The notes beneath the pieces are model-generated. The model had not been told where the DNA came from, did not search any database, and saw only the letters and a list, made by a program, of their open reading frames with translations. A stretch of 17,550 bases of DNA from Bacillota bacterium (GTDB lineage: Bacteria > Bacillota > Clostridia > Lachnospirales > Lachnospiraceae). This document shows positions 1 to 9,292 of the stretch, piece by piece; within the stretch, counting starts at the first letter, position 1, and each line of letters opens with the position of its first letter. The DNA lies in the NCBI GenBank assembly GCA_023389295.1, contig JAEWEO010000189.1, positions 1 to 17,550 on the forward strand, written 5' to 3'. Both the position numbers and the translations under genes were made by a program.

Positions 1-14
1 ACGGAGGAAAGATT

Positions 15-1109
15 ATGGGAAAACAATGGACATTGGGAGTAGTTGGATTAGGGGAAGGAAGAAGTATTATTTCAGCGGCACAACAAAGTACAATGTGGGA
101 ATTAAAACAAATCTGCGATTTGAATGAGGAACTTTGTAAAGAACGCTGTAAGGAGTTTGATTTTCCAAACTACACACTTAGCTATGAAGAAATGCTCGCA
201 GATGATTCTATTGAAGTTATCGGTATTTATACTCCAGATCAATTGCACGCAACACACATAAAAATGGCGTTAGAAGCAGATAAACATGTAATTTGTACAA
301 AACCATTGATGGTGTCACTAGATGAAGCCAAAGAATTGCTTGAGGTACAAAAGAGAACTGGAAAGGTTATTTTTGTTGGACAGAGTTCTAGATATTTTGA
401 GCCTGCAGTGCGTCAAAGAAAAGATTATGAAGCTGGTTTGCATGGTGAACTTGTTACCGTGGAAACACATTACATCAGCGATTCAAGATGGTTTCTAGAG
501 CGTGATTGGAGTCATCAATCGGGATTCTCTTGGATGTATAATTTTATGATTCACGCTGTGGATTTAGCGGTGTGGTATTTACCAGAAATCGAAGAAGTTT
601 ATGGCGTTGGCGTGGTAAGTCAAAATACAAAGGATTATAAGTTGAATGTTCCGGATACGCTTAAGTTTATATTAAAGAATAGTGATGGAACATGTGCAAG
701 TGTCAATGGCTGTTATGCAACCCCAACCCTTGGAAGTGCAGTGGAACAATCCATTAGTTGTACTCTTAGAGGAACCAAGGGTGTAAGTAGAGCAGGTTAT
801 CCTAAATTAAAGTATTATACTAACTTTAGCCCAATTCAAAAAACAGCTAGTCTACATGAGTTTGATGACTTACATCCATACTTTTTTAGATTTGAATCGG
901 AAACCCATCATGCTGGTGAGTATCAAAATTATATTGAGGACTTTGCGATTTGTATGAATACTGGAAAAGTGCCAAAGCCAGACTTAAAGGAAGGTATTCG
1001 TACCCTAGCGGTTATGGAAGCAATGGAGCAATCCATCAAATATAATAGAGCAATAAAGATAGCAGATGTACTTAAGGAGAGGGGAATATCTTTAGACGAG
1101 GAAAATTAG
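15..1109 (+). CDS. Gfo/Idh/MocA-family NAD(P)-dependent oxidoreductase
   Basis: Predicted cytoplasmic sugar dehydrogenase of 364 residues, a usual length for the family. The N-terminal Rossmann fold shows the dinucleotide loop GLGEG at residues 11-15, after the strand LGVV. The family EKP motif appears as TKP at 95-97, keeping the catalytic lysine K96 but not the glutamate. The C-terminal alpha/beta domain carries the HxxD pair H180/D183 expected at the active site. The start has a GGAGGAA ribosome site at 3-9. It is the first visible gene of a run that continues, 12 bases on, into a predicted glycoside hydrolase and then GH29 and GH42 genes, so a role in processing a sugar released by these enzymes is likely. 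The substrate cannot be read from sequence. Family members include inositol and hexose dehydrogenases, and GH109 NAD-dependent glycosidases are an alternative. Family assignment is secure; the reaction is inferred. Confidence 0.9.
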   Translation: MGKQWTLGVVGLGEGRSIISAAQQSTMWELKQICDLNEELCKERCKEFDFPNYTLSYEEMLADDSIEVIGIYTPDQLHATHIKMALEADKHVICTKPLMVSLDEAKELLEVQKRTGKVIFVGQSSRYFEPAVRQRKDYEAGLHGELVTVETHYISDSRWFLERDWSHQSGFSWMYNFMIHAVDLAVWYLPEIEEVYGVGVVSQNTKDYKLNVPDTLKFILKNSDGTCASVNGCYATPTLGSAVEQSISCTLRGTKGVSRAGYPKLKYYTNFSPIQKTASLHEFDDLHPYFFRFESETHHAGEYQNYIEDFAICMNTGKVPKPDLKEGIRTLAVMEAMEQSIKYNRAIKIADVLKERGISLDEEN

Positions 1110-1121
1110 TAGGAGGACACT

Positions 1122-3833
1122 ATGCGACAGGCAGTAATTATAAGTAACCGAGAGGAAAACAAACGGATTGCTCTTGGAATTCAATACATAAAGGATGTCT
1201 TAATAAAACAAGGGTATGTGGTCACTGAAACGCAGGAACCTAGTAACTATGAAGATTACCGAGAACTAATCGGTGAGAAGATTTATGTAGGAGATAAAAC
1301 TTCTGAGTTTATTTCATGGCTTACAAAGCAGGAAGTGTTAGTGTATCATTTGGAGGAACCACAAGCGGAGGGTTTCTACATTCAATCCTGTCCTGGAAGG
1401 TTGACGGTTATTAGTGGTGGGGATGATGTTGGTGCTTTGTATGGCTGCCTTGAATTAAGTGAGAGAATTGACAAAGAAGGAGCATTACCTTATGAGATTT
1501 GTTATGGCGATGCCCCGGTATTTAAGCTTCGTGGACCAGTAATTGGATTACAAAAGACTAAGCTAGAGCCTCCGAGATTAACTTACGAATATCCTATTAC
1601 ACCGGATCGCTTTCCTTGGTTTTATGATAAGCAGATGTGGTCTGAATATCTTGAAATGATGATGAAAAACCGATGCAATGTTCTATATCTGTGGAGTGGA
1701 CATCCATTTTCGTCTCTTGTTAAGGTTCCAGGATATGAGGAAGCATTGGAAGTAAGTGAAGAGGAATTCCAATTAAATAAAGAAATATTTGGTTGGTTGA
1801 CGGAAGAATGTGATAAGCGTGGAATTTGGGTTGTTCTTAAGTTTTATAATATACATATTTCCTATCCATTTGCTATAGCACACAACCTTGAGTTACTACA
1901 ATCTAATATTAATCCACTCGTTGCGGATTATACCTACAAATCGATAGTGGAATTTATAAAATCATATCCACACATTGGACTTATGGTATGTCTTGGTGAA
2001 GCACTACGAGGAACACAAAATAAAACGGATTGGTTTATTAAAACAATAATACCGGCGGTAAAAGAAGGAATTGTGCAAGCAGGAATTACTGAGGAACCAC
2101 CAATAATATTAAGAGGTCATGATTGTGATCCAGTAGCAGCAATGAATGAGGCTCAAAAAATCTATTCCAATCTGTATACTATGTGGAAATACAATGGAGA
2201 GAGTCTCACGACCTACTATCCAAAAGGAAATTGGCAGAAAATCCATCAATCATTAAGTCAATTAGGTACAACACATATTATGAATATTCATATCCTAGCG
2301 AATTTAGAGCCATTCCGTTTTAATGCACCAAGTTATATTCAAAAATGTGTGCAAGCTGGACAAAATCGACTTGGAGTGAATGCACTACATCTATATCCAT
2401 TATTTTACTGGGATTGGCCATATGCACCAGATAAGACGGTTCCACGTTTAAAGCAATTAGATCGAGATGCTATATGGTTTGCAGCGTGGTTTCGATATGC
2501 GTGGAATCCAAATCGAGAGGAAAAGGATGAGAAGCGTTACTGGACAGAGTTTTTATCGGAACAATTTAACTGTCCTTTGGAGGGAGCGAGACTTCTTTTA
2601 GAGGGCATGGAGGCAGCAGCTCAGTGTACACCTAGGATGCTTGGGCGAATCGGTATTACGGAGGGGAATCGTCAAACCTTAAGTCTTGGTATGACAATGA
2701 GTCAGCTTACTAATGTCAATCGATATCGACCAAATAAAGAGCTTTGGTATTCTGTAGCGCGAAAAGGTGAGCAACCAGATGACTTCATAGAGAAAGAATT
2801 GCGTGGAGAAGCCCATCTTGGAGAAACGCCATATGACATGATAGAGGATATGAGATACTTTTCATTGGTTGCAAAAGAGAAATTAGAAAAAGCATCAACT
2901 TATATAAATGATGAGAATGAAGAGTTTCATCGTATAAAAAATGATGTAGAAGCAATCTGGTTTATGTGTAATTGTTACTGTAAAAAACTTGAGGCTGCTA
3001 TGTTGATTCTAAAGTATAAATATACAATGAATGAGAAATGCCTCGGTGATATAAGTTTACTTGAAGCTGCAAAACCACTCATGGAAGAGAGTCTTAACTG
3101 GTACCGTAGTTTAGCTAACTTAACGAAAGATACCTATTTATACGCCAATAGTATGCAAACACCTCAGAGAAAGATACCATTTCCAAATGGTGAAACCTAT
3201 GGACATTGGACTGCGTGTCTCCCTGAATATGAAAAAGAATATCAAAATTTCTGCACTCATCTACTAGAACTTAAAGAAGGGAAGATTCCAGGAAGTGAAG
3301 AGGGAGAGGAAGTCGAAATTCAACCATTACAAGGGTGTGAGTATAATTTATTATCAGAAAATTGTAAAAAAATCACACTAAAGAAAGGTGAGAATGTCTT
3401 TACGGATTGTTCCTTTAAAATCCAGAATGTAGCACCTGAATTAATGGAACTAAGTGGTGTTAGTATGGGATTTGGAGAAGCAATTGAACAAGGAGTTACG
3501 GTTAAATTAGAACTGTTGGAAGATAGCTATGTTTTGGTAGGGTATATGAACGGTAAGGGAGTCGAATGGTTACAGTTACCGGATCTTGAAACAAATACTC
3601 ATGCAGATGATAGAGGAGGCTTATCTGTCGTGTATGCGAATGCATTGAAAGCGGAGAGTTGCCCACCAATTAATATTCATGCCTTCCGTTATGAAAAGGG
3701 TATTCATGAACTATATTTCGGAACCGGAGGATTTATGATAGCAGGAGTTGTTCCACAAACACAGCAATTAAAATATAGGAATGCTGATTTGGCAGGTGAG
3801 GGGTTAGATACTTTAGATTGGCTGTATGAATAG
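1122..3833 (+). CDS. Large predicted intracellular glycoside hydrolase, GH67/GH20-like N-terminal fold, family unassigned
   Basis: A protein of 903 residues without signal peptide or membrane segments. Residues about 1-130 look like the alpha/beta N-terminal domain found before GH20 and GH67 barrels, ending in the typical GALYGCLEL turn (104-112). Residues about 133-460 resemble a TIM barrel: FKLRGPV (134-140) as first strand, LEMMMKNRCNVLYLW (177-191) as first helix-strand, then acid-containing strand ends such as CLGEAL (290-295) and RGHDCD (331-336), any of which could supply catalytic acids. Residues about 470-720 are helical, and about 730-885 look beta-rich. The start has an AGGAGG site at 1111-1116. 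It lies between an oxidoreductase gene (12 bases) and a GH29 gene (17 bases), surely one transcript. The context suggests removal of a sugar from an imported fucosylated glycan. An alpha-glucuronidase-like activity is one option from the GH67 resemblance, but I do not recognise a characterised family. Confidence 0.75.
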   Translation: MRQAVIISNREENKRIALGIQYIKDVLIKQGYVVTETQEPSNYEDYRELIGEKIYVGDKTSEFISWLTKQEVLVYHLEEPQAEGFYIQSCPGRLTVISGGDDVGALYGCLELSERIDKEGALPYEICYGDAPVFKLRGPVIGLQKTKLEPPRLTYEYPITPDRFPWFYDKQMWSEYLEMMMKNRCNVLYLWSGHPFSSLVKVPGYEEALEVSEEEFQLNKEIFGWLTEECDKRGIWVVLKFYNIHISYPFAIAHNLELLQSNINPLVADYTYKSIVEFIKSYPHIGLMVCLGEALRGTQNKTDWFIKTIIPAVKEGIVQAGITEEPPIILRGHDCDPVAAMNEAQKIYSNLYTMWKYNGESLTTYYPKGNWQKIHQSLSQLGTTHIMNIHILANLEPFRFNAPSYIQKCVQAGQNRLGVNALHLYPLFYWDWPYAPDKTVPRLKQLDRDAIWFAAWFRYAWNPNREEKDEKRYWTEFLSEQFNCPLEGARLLLEGMEAAAQCTPRMLGRIGITEGNRQTLSLGMTMSQLTNVNRYRPNKELWYSVARKGEQPDDFIEKELRGEAHLGETPYDMIEDMRYFSLVAKEKLEKASTYINDENEEFHRIKNDVEAIWFMCNCYCKKLEAAMLILKYKYTMNEKCLGDISLLEAAKPLMEESLNWYRSLANLTKDTYLYANSMQTPQRKIPFPNGETYGHWTACLPEYEKEYQNFCTHLLELKEGKIPGSEEGEEVEIQPLQGCEYNLLSENCKKITLKKGENVFTDCSFKIQNVAPELMELSGVSMGFGEAIEQGVTVKLELLEDSYVLVGYMNGKGVEWLQLPDLETNTHADDRGGLSVVYANALKAESCPPINIHAFRYEKGIHELYFGTGGFMIAGVVPQTQQLKYRNADLAGEGLDTLDWLYE

Positions 3834-3850
3834 GAAGAAGGGAAATAGTA

Positions 3851-5200
3851 ATGGCAAATAAAATACCAAGAGAAATGACTGGCGCTGAGTTAAAATCGAT
3901 GCTAAAAAGCAGTATTAATTTCAAAAGTTTAGGCGGTGTTAAATGTCCAGAACTTAAGCTAGCAGCAGAGGATCTTAATTGGTGGCGTGATGCAAAGATT
4001 GGTTTGTTTTTTCACTGGGGTCTGTATTCCATACTTGGACGTGGAGAATGGGTACGCTTTAATGAACAGATTCCAAAAGAAGAGTATGAAGCTTTGGCAC
4101 AGGAGTTTAACCCGAAGGATTTTGACATGAAAGAATTAACATCATTGGCAAAAGATTTTGGTGCAAAGTATATGGTGATGGTGACGAGACATCATGATGG
4201 ATTCGCCCTTTGGGATAGCGAAGGTAGCTATGAGAATTTTACATCCTATAAAACAGGCGCTAAGAGGGATTTTGTGAAAGAATATGTGGAAGCATGCAAA
4301 GAGGAGGGACTCCGCACAGGAGTCTACTACTCTCCAATGGATTGGAGATTCCCAGGTTATTTTGATCCCGTCGGGCTTCCAGAAAATGCAGCTTTAATGA
4401 AACAGCAATGCTATGCGCAGATTGAGGAATTATGTAGTAAGTATGGTGACATTGATATTATGTGGTATGACGGTAGTTGGCTTGCACATAAAGGTAGTGA
4501 CACATCCAGTGCTTGGTTTTGGGAGCCAGTGGAGTTAAATAAAATAGTGAGAAGCTATAATCCAAAAACTATTATTAATCCTCGTTCTGGCTGGGAGGGT
4601 GATTTTTATTGTGATGAGGGAAGCCATGAAATAAATGGTGGTATCATTCCAGTACCATGGGAAAAAAATATGTGTGTATGTAGTGGAAGCTCATGGGGGT
4701 GGATGCAGGAGGACCCAGTATCCGATTTTGATTGGTTGATTAAAATGCTTGTAAATGTGGTTTGTAGAGATGGTAATCTTCTATTGAATGTTGGACCTGA
4801 TAGAAATGGAAAATTATCAACTGAGGTTATTGAGCGTATGAAGGAAATTGGTGAGTGGTTAAAAAAATATGGAGAGAGCATTTATAGTACTAGAGGCGGC
4901 CCATTTGAGCCGGTGGATGAAGTATTTGGTTCCACTTACCAAGGGAATACGATATATTTACATATATTGGATAGTGCTCGTTTTCAAAAGATTAGTCTTC
5001 CGGCTTTGGACAATAAGATTATTTCATGCACGACTTTTGATGGAGAGGATTGCGTTTTCCTTCAAAATGAAGAAGAGATAAAAGTATTTTTACCACAACA
5101 AAGTCATGATGAACATCCAGATTTAATTTTAAAATTAAATCTTAGTAATCCAGTAAAGGCAAAAGAAGAAGACAGCATTTATTTTACAGGCAGAGAATAA
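3851..5200 (+). CDS. GH29 alpha-L-fucosidase, cytoplasmic
   Basis: Retaining alpha-L-fucosidase of 449 residues that would release terminal L-fucose from oligosaccharides. The GH29 barrel is clear: WWRDAKIGLFFHWG (44-57) with H55 and W56, MVTRHHDGFALW (110-121) with the fucose-binding H114/H115, GVYYSPMDW (157-165), and DIDIMWYDGSW (200-210), whose D207 is the expected nucleophile by family position. NLLLNVGP (309-316) and the following helix complete the barrel, and a short C-terminal beta domain spans about 350-445. There is no signal peptide, so it probably acts on imported glycans. A GAAGAAGGG stretch at 3834-3842 serves as ribosome site. It sits 17 bases after the 903-residue hydrolase gene and just before the GH42 gene. 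The general acid varies within GH29 and I did not assign it; subfamily (broad or alpha-1,3/1,4-specific) is undecided. Confidence 0.93.
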   Translation: MANKIPREMTGAELKSMLKSSINFKSLGGVKCPELKLAAEDLNWWRDAKIGLFFHWGLYSILGRGEWVRFNEQIPKEEYEALAQEFNPKDFDMKELTSLAKDFGAKYMVMVTRHHDGFALWDSEGSYENFTSYKTGAKRDFVKEYVEACKEEGLRTGVYYSPMDWRFPGYFDPVGLPENAALMKQQCYAQIEELCSKYGDIDIMWYDGSWLAHKGSDTSSAWFWEPVELNKIVRSYNPKTIINPRSGWEGDFYCDEGSHEINGGIIPVPWEKNMCVCSGSSWGWMQEDPVSDFDWLIKMLVNVVCRDGNLLLNVGPDRNGKLSTEVIERMKEIGEWLKKYGESIYSTRGGPFEPVDEVFGSTYQGNTIYLHILDSARFQKISLPALDNKIISCTTFDGEDCVFLQNEEEIKVFLPQQSHDEHPDLILKLNLSNPVKAKEEDSIYFTGRE

Positions 5201-5220
5201 TTGTAGTAGATAAATGTCGG

Positions 5221-5227
5221 AAAGGAA
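5221..5227 (+). promoter_or_regulatory. Ribosome binding site that sets the GH42 start
   Basis: AAAGGAA lies seven bases before the ATG at 5235. The in-frame ATG at 5214 has only TAGTAGA-like sequence before it, so 5235 is the better start. Confidence 0.6.
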
Positions 5228-5234
5228 GAATGTT

Positions 5235-7250
5235 ATGTATTATGGTGTATCCTATTATCCAGAGCATAAAAATGAAGAGGAGCTTAGGCACGATATTAAA
5301 CTTCTTAAGGAATCTGGAATAAATACAGTTCGTATGGGGGAGTTTGCCTGGTGCAGATTCGAACCAAGGGATGGGGAGTTCCAATTTGATTGGCTTGATC
5401 AAGTTGTTTTAGAATTGTCGGAGGCAGGTATACAATCAATTATTTGTACGCCAACGGCTTGTCCGCCTGCTTGGATGCTTGCTAAGCATGAAGACCTTGT
5501 TTACATTGATAATCGTGGAGTAAAAAGACCGTTTGGTGGCCGCAGACACTATTGCTATAATCATGAGGCTTACCGTATTTACTCACAACGAATCGCAAGA
5601 AAGCTTGGAGAACATTATGGAGCAAATCCTAACGTAATAGGATTTCAAATCGATAATGAGCCAGCACAGGAAGTCACTGGTCGTTGTTGTTGTAATACAT
5701 GCAAAGATAAATTCCGCAATTGGCTTAGAGAAAAATATGGTACGTTAGAGGAGTTTAATGAAAGGATAGGCGGGATTTTTTGGTCTAGCGAGTATACTGA
5801 TTTTAATCAAGTTTGTCCACCGATAAATACAATCGAGGTTGGTGGTATAAATGAGATTAATGCATTTTATGAAAACCCAACCATTCGAATAGAATTTGAG
5901 CGATTTTCTAGTGAAAGTCAAATTGAGTACCAAAACATACAGGTATTTGAATTAAAAAATCATACTAATTTACCTATTACAACCAATGCCACAGGTTTAG
6001 CAACCAATAGCATAAATAATTATGAAAGTACAAAAGAATTATCAAATTATGCCTTTGACTACTATCCTAGCCTTAGAGAGGCTGTTGTTGATAGCTTTCC
6101 ATATTCATTTGCTAGGGGAATAAAGCAAGGTAAGCCATTTTGGATCCTTGAGTTTATGTCTGGTGGTGGTCATCGTTTAAGCGGATCTGGTCGATTACAG
6201 CCAAATGTTGGTGCCCTAAAACAGGCGGTGCTACAGTCCTTTGCCCATGGAGCAGAAATGATGCTACATTTTCAATTTAGGACCTTTCCTTTTGGAGCAG
6301 AACAGCTAAATTATGCAATCGTTGATATCGATGGTATTCCAAGAAGAAGATACTTTGAGATGCGTGAAACAGCAAAATTATTAAATGAGTTAAAGCCTCT
6401 TGAGAACGCTAAGTTTCGTAATGAAGTAGCTGTTTGTGTGGACTATGACGTACATTGGTCACTTCGTATTAAACCAGTAAATGATCCTGTATTTCGTTAT
6501 CTTAATTACTGTGGTGATCTTTACCATACACTTGCTAAATCGGGATTAAATGCAGATGTAATCTCCTATGATCAGGATTTTAGTAGTTATAAATTTATTG
6601 TTTTACCAACAGCATTTATTTTAGCTGAGAATATGCGTCAAAAGCTAAAGGACTATGTTGCTAATGGTGGAACAGTACTTGCTACCTTCCTAAGTAGTGT
6701 GAAAAATAAGGATAATACTGGGTATAAAGAATCATTGCCAGCTGGATTAACTGATTTATTTGGAGTTACAGTGGAAGAGGTTGAACCGGTATTTGATATC
6801 AATAAGACAAATCTTAGGTTAAAGCTTGAAGACCAGGAGCTTATTGTACAAGATGTTATGTGGAGTGAATTATTATCCGGGCGTGCTAAAATGATAGGGA
6901 CTTACTGCGAGGATTATAAAGATGGCTGTGGAGTCATCAGCGAAAATCTATATGGTCAGGGTAGAGCCTATTATCTAGGTACTGCATTGGATCAGACAGC
7001 CATGAGTCAGCTTTTCACTTATATTACAAATAAGTGCAACATCTTGCCAAATGCAATACGAAGTGATAAAAAACTTGAGGTTGTTAAGCGATACTTGGAT
7101 GGTAAGGAAGTTTACTTTTTATTTAATTTTGAAGGTAGTGAAATTGCAGTATCTGGGTTGAAAGGATTTATTGATTATCTAACCGGAGAAAGTATACCGG
7201 ATGAAATCATGATTGAAAAGAATGGAACCTTAATTGTAATACAGAAGTAG
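5235..7250 (+). CDS. GH42 beta-galactosidase, cytoplasmic
   Basis: Retaining beta-galactosidase of 671 residues from the chosen start (678 if the ATG at 5214 is used). The barrel opens at once with YGVSYYPE (3-10). The acid/base is E142 in QIDNEP, and the nucleophile is E306 in WILEFMSGG. C107 together with C151, C153 and C156 (a CxCxxC pattern, with an extra C152) matches the zinc-binding cysteines of thermophilic GH42 enzymes. The residue numbers are almost the same as in Thermus A4 beta-galactosidase as I recall them, which supports the 5235 start. After the barrel come the trimerisation domain (about 375-590) and a small C-terminal beta domain. No signal peptide is present. It is last in the operon, 34 bases after the GH29 gene, and would cut galactose left after fucose removal. 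Whether the linkage is beta-1,4, 1,3, 1,2 or 1,6 is not visible. Confidence 0.94.
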   Translation: MYYGVSYYPEHKNEEELRHDIKLLKESGINTVRMGEFAWCRFEPRDGEFQFDWLDQVVLELSEAGIQSIICTPTACPPAWMLAKHEDLVYIDNRGVKRPFGGRRHYCYNHEAYRIYSQRIARKLGEHYGANPNVIGFQIDNEPAQEVTGRCCCNTCKDKFRNWLREKYGTLEEFNERIGGIFWSSEYTDFNQVCPPINTIEVGGINEINAFYENPTIRIEFERFSSESQIEYQNIQVFELKNHTNLPITTNATGLATNSINNYESTKELSNYAFDYYPSLREAVVDSFPYSFARGIKQGKPFWILEFMSGGGHRLSGSGRLQPNVGALKQAVLQSFAHGAEMMLHFQFRTFPFGAEQLNYAIVDIDGIPRRRYFEMRETAKLLNELKPLENAKFRNEVAVCVDYDVHWSLRIKPVNDPVFRYLNYCGDLYHTLAKSGLNADVISYDQDFSSYKFIVLPTAFILAENMRQKLKDYVANGGTVLATFLSSVKNKDNTGYKESLPAGLTDLFGVTVEEVEPVFDINKTNLRLKLEDQELIVQDVMWSELLSGRAKMIGTYCEDYKDGCGVISENLYGQGRAYYLGTALDQTAMSQLFTYITNKCNILPNAIRSDKKLEVVKRYLDGKEVYFLFNFEGSEIAVSGLKGFIDYLTGESIPDEIMIEKNGTLIVIQK

Positions 7251-7297
7251 ATGGGAATTAAGAGAAGATAAAAAGCAAGGAGTTTATAAGTTAATAT

Positions 7298-7344
7298 AAG
7301 GAAGGGAATGTGCAAAACTAAAATTGCATATTCCCTTCCTTTTT
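7298..7344. terminator. Bidirectional rho-independent terminator between GH42 and the sensor kinase
   Basis: An 18-bp stem (7298-7315 with 7324-7341) has a single G-T wobble and an 8-base loop, and is followed on the plus strand by a short T run. It ends transcription of the hydrolase operon. Its right arm touches the stop codon of the minus-strand kinase gene (7343-7345), so it probably ends that transcript too, though the T tract on that side is weak. Confidence 0.88.
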
Positions 7345-9154
7345 ATAATTCATTTAATTGAGATGGTAAAACAGGTGGAATCGTTATAGTAACTATAAAA
7401 CCTTGCCCGTTTTTTGGAATACCTGGTACTAAACCACAGTTGGTGCCAAAGACGATTTTTAAACGACTGCTTACATTGGATAAGGCAAAACCACTGGAAT
7501 CAACACTTTCGAAGACAGATTGTTCAAGTTTCTTCTTTAAGTTATCCAGTTCTTCAAATGAAATGGATTGACCATTGTCTTGTATGCTTAGTTTAATATA
7601 GGTGGAACCCTCAAGTATAATTTCTTCTCCAGATATTTCAAGGTAGTTATCCTCTCTATTTTGATCTATACCATGAACAAAATAGTTCTCAATGAGAGGT
7701 TGAAATGTGTTTTTGGGTATACCATATCGCAAGAGATGGGTTGGTATATTAAAGTTGTATTCAAAGTTACAATAACGACAAGTATAAAGAGACATTAAGT
7801 TATCACATTGATCTAATTCCTCATCGATACTTACATATACATTACGTCGAATTTGATTTCGGTATATTTTTGATAGAAGTAAAATCATTTGTGAGGCTTC
7901 ATCTGATTTATCACTTTGGACTTGATATCGAATTAATTCTAGTGTGTTATAAAGGAAATGTGGATTAATACTAGTCTGAAGTGCGTAAAGTTCTGTGTTT
8001 TTCTGAGCAAGTTCATAAATATAGAACTTTTCTACATTATTTCGAAGTTCATCACACATTCGATTAAAACCTTCAATGATAATACGAAATTCATCTTGTA
8101 TTTTAGGAAGCGGGATACGATAATCAAAATTATTGTTACCGATTATTGTCATCCCATTTTCGATAATTTTAATTTTTCTGTCTGTAATTTTATAAGAAGC
8201 AACTTGGTAAATGATTGTTAGGAGAGCAAGTGATACTGCAAATATGGCTGAAAGCTTTTGTGTATAACTCATTTTACCTAAGTTACTTGGTATTATGTAA
8301 TATGCATAAAAGCCATTTTGTTTATTAAATATATGGGAGGAAAAATAGCTTCTATTATTATGGATATAGGTTTTTGGTGAAGAGATATTTATATTATTTT
8401 TTATTGAAAATTCACTATAGTTAACTGGAGGTATGTTACTTGCTTCATTTGATTGGAAAATAATATTCCCCTTTGTATCTGTAATGCCATATACAGCATT
8501 CGTATCAGTCACATTTTTTGCGATTGTTGTTTGCAAATCAGATACAGAATAAAGCATAATAATTTGTCCTAACACATCCACTTGTTTCGAAGACTGTTCA
8601 AATATAGTACCAACTAAACCATACATATGTGTAACAGGACGATAGAGCTGTGTGCTTAATTGATCTATTGTATCTGTACTTAGAATGTTAAGCTGAAATG
8701 ATTCTGTTGAGGGAATCTCACCGTCTAGGGGAATTAATTTTAGCGTATTAAATTTGGTATCAAATTGATATAAGTTATTGGTTGTGTTTGAATATAACAG
8801 AATACCAACACAGTCCATATCCCGATAGCATATGTTGCTTAGAATATCAACAACATTATTTAAAGCAGACGAAGACATGGTATATCGATTGTTTGTTTTT
8901 AGTAGCTCACATAAATCATTATAAGATGACATACTTGAAAACAGCGGCTTTAGAGCATATGGAAAACGGTTATTCCTATCATTAAAAATACGATGTACAT
9001 CATTTAAGGTAATGTCATATTCCTTTAGATAGCGTTCCTTTTCATATTGATTTGTTAACTTGTTTATTACAGAAAATAATACAAAAATTGTAATGCAGAG
9101 TGAAAATATGAGATAAAAGGTAGCTCTGGAATAGAATCGAGTAAATTTAAACAT
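7343..9154 (-). CDS. YesM-type sensor histidine kinase
   Basis: Membrane sensor kinase of 603 residues. The first membrane helix is at about 11-32 and the second at about 301-321; the roughly 270 residues between face outside and form a probable Cache-like sensor. A HAMP-like linker follows (about 322-374). The His-kinase domain has the family motif SINPHFLYN (395-403) with phosphorylated H399, an N box LIEN (487-490) with H494, and the ATP-lid motif DNG (526-528). The second glycine motif reads GFALSN (555-560) rather than GxGLxN. A GAGGG site lies six bases before the ATG. The gene is divergent from the transporter operon and convergent with the GH42 gene. YesM kinases pair with YesN regulators, so the partner is probably the minus-strand gene at 13227-14741. 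The external signal is presumably the sugar, perhaps through the binding lipoprotein; this is inference. Confidence 0.93.
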   Translation of the reverse strand: MFKFTRFYSRATFYLIFSLCITIFVLFSVINKLTNQYEKERYLKEYDITLNDVHRIFNDRNNRFPYALKPLFSSMSSYNDLCELLKTNNRYTMSSSALNNVVDILSNICYRDMDCVGILLYSNTTNNLYQFDTKFNTLKLIPLDGEIPSTESFQLNILSTDTIDQLSTQLYRPVTHMYGLVGTIFEQSSKQVDVLGQIIMLYSVSDLQTTIAKNVTDTNAVYGITDTKGNIIFQSNEASNIPPVNYSEFSIKNNINISSPKTYIHNNRSYFSSHIFNKQNGFYAYYIIPSNLGKMSYTQKLSAIFAVSLALLTIIYQVASYKITDRKIKIIENGMTIIGNNNFDYRIPLPKIQDEFRIIIEGFNRMCDELRNNVEKFYIYELAQKNTELYALQTSINPHFLYNTLELIRYQVQSDKSDEASQMILLLSKIYRNQIRRNVYVSIDEELDQCDNLMSLYTCRYCNFEYNFNIPTHLLRYGIPKNTFQPLIENYFVHGIDQNREDNYLEISGEEIILEGSTYIKLSIQDNGQSISFEELDNLKKKLEQSVFESVDSSGFALSNVSSRLKIVFGTNCGLVPGIPKNGQGFIVTITIPPVLPSQLNEL

Positions 9155-9185
9155 TTTTCGCCCTCACTAGTTGTTTATATGTAAA

Positions 9186-9214
9186 ATAGTATCATTTAGA
9201 GTAGTGGAAAGCAA
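9186..9214 (-). promoter_or_regulatory. Candidate promoter for the sensor kinase gene
   Basis: Read on the minus strand: TTGCTT, a 17-base spacer, then TACTAT preceded by TGA (an extended -10). It would start about 25 bases before the kinase ATG. The -35 is poor (3 of 6), so the call rests on the extended -10 and its position. Confidence 0.4.
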
Positions 9215-9241
9215 GCATATGTTGTATAAAATCACGAAGTT

Positions 9242-9271
9242 ATGAAACGATTTAGTAATCTATTGTATAAT
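9242..9271 (+). promoter_or_regulatory. Candidate distal promoter (P1) of the transporter operon
   Basis: A perfect TATAAT at 9266-9271 with ATGAAA (4 of 6) 18 bases upstream. It would give a leader of about 110 bases before the first permease gene, containing both inverted repeats of this region. Confidence 0.45.
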
Positions 9272-9292
9272 CTTTTAAAAAACTATTTAACA

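Noticed and set aside
4606..4881. A 91-codon minus-strand reading frame
   Set aside because: It is antisense to conserved GH29 barrel sequence and has no recognisable protein features.
9238..9250. A catabolite repression (cre) site near the distal transporter promoter
   Set aside because: The TGAAACG sequence is one base short of the CcpA consensus spacing and lacks the symmetric right half.
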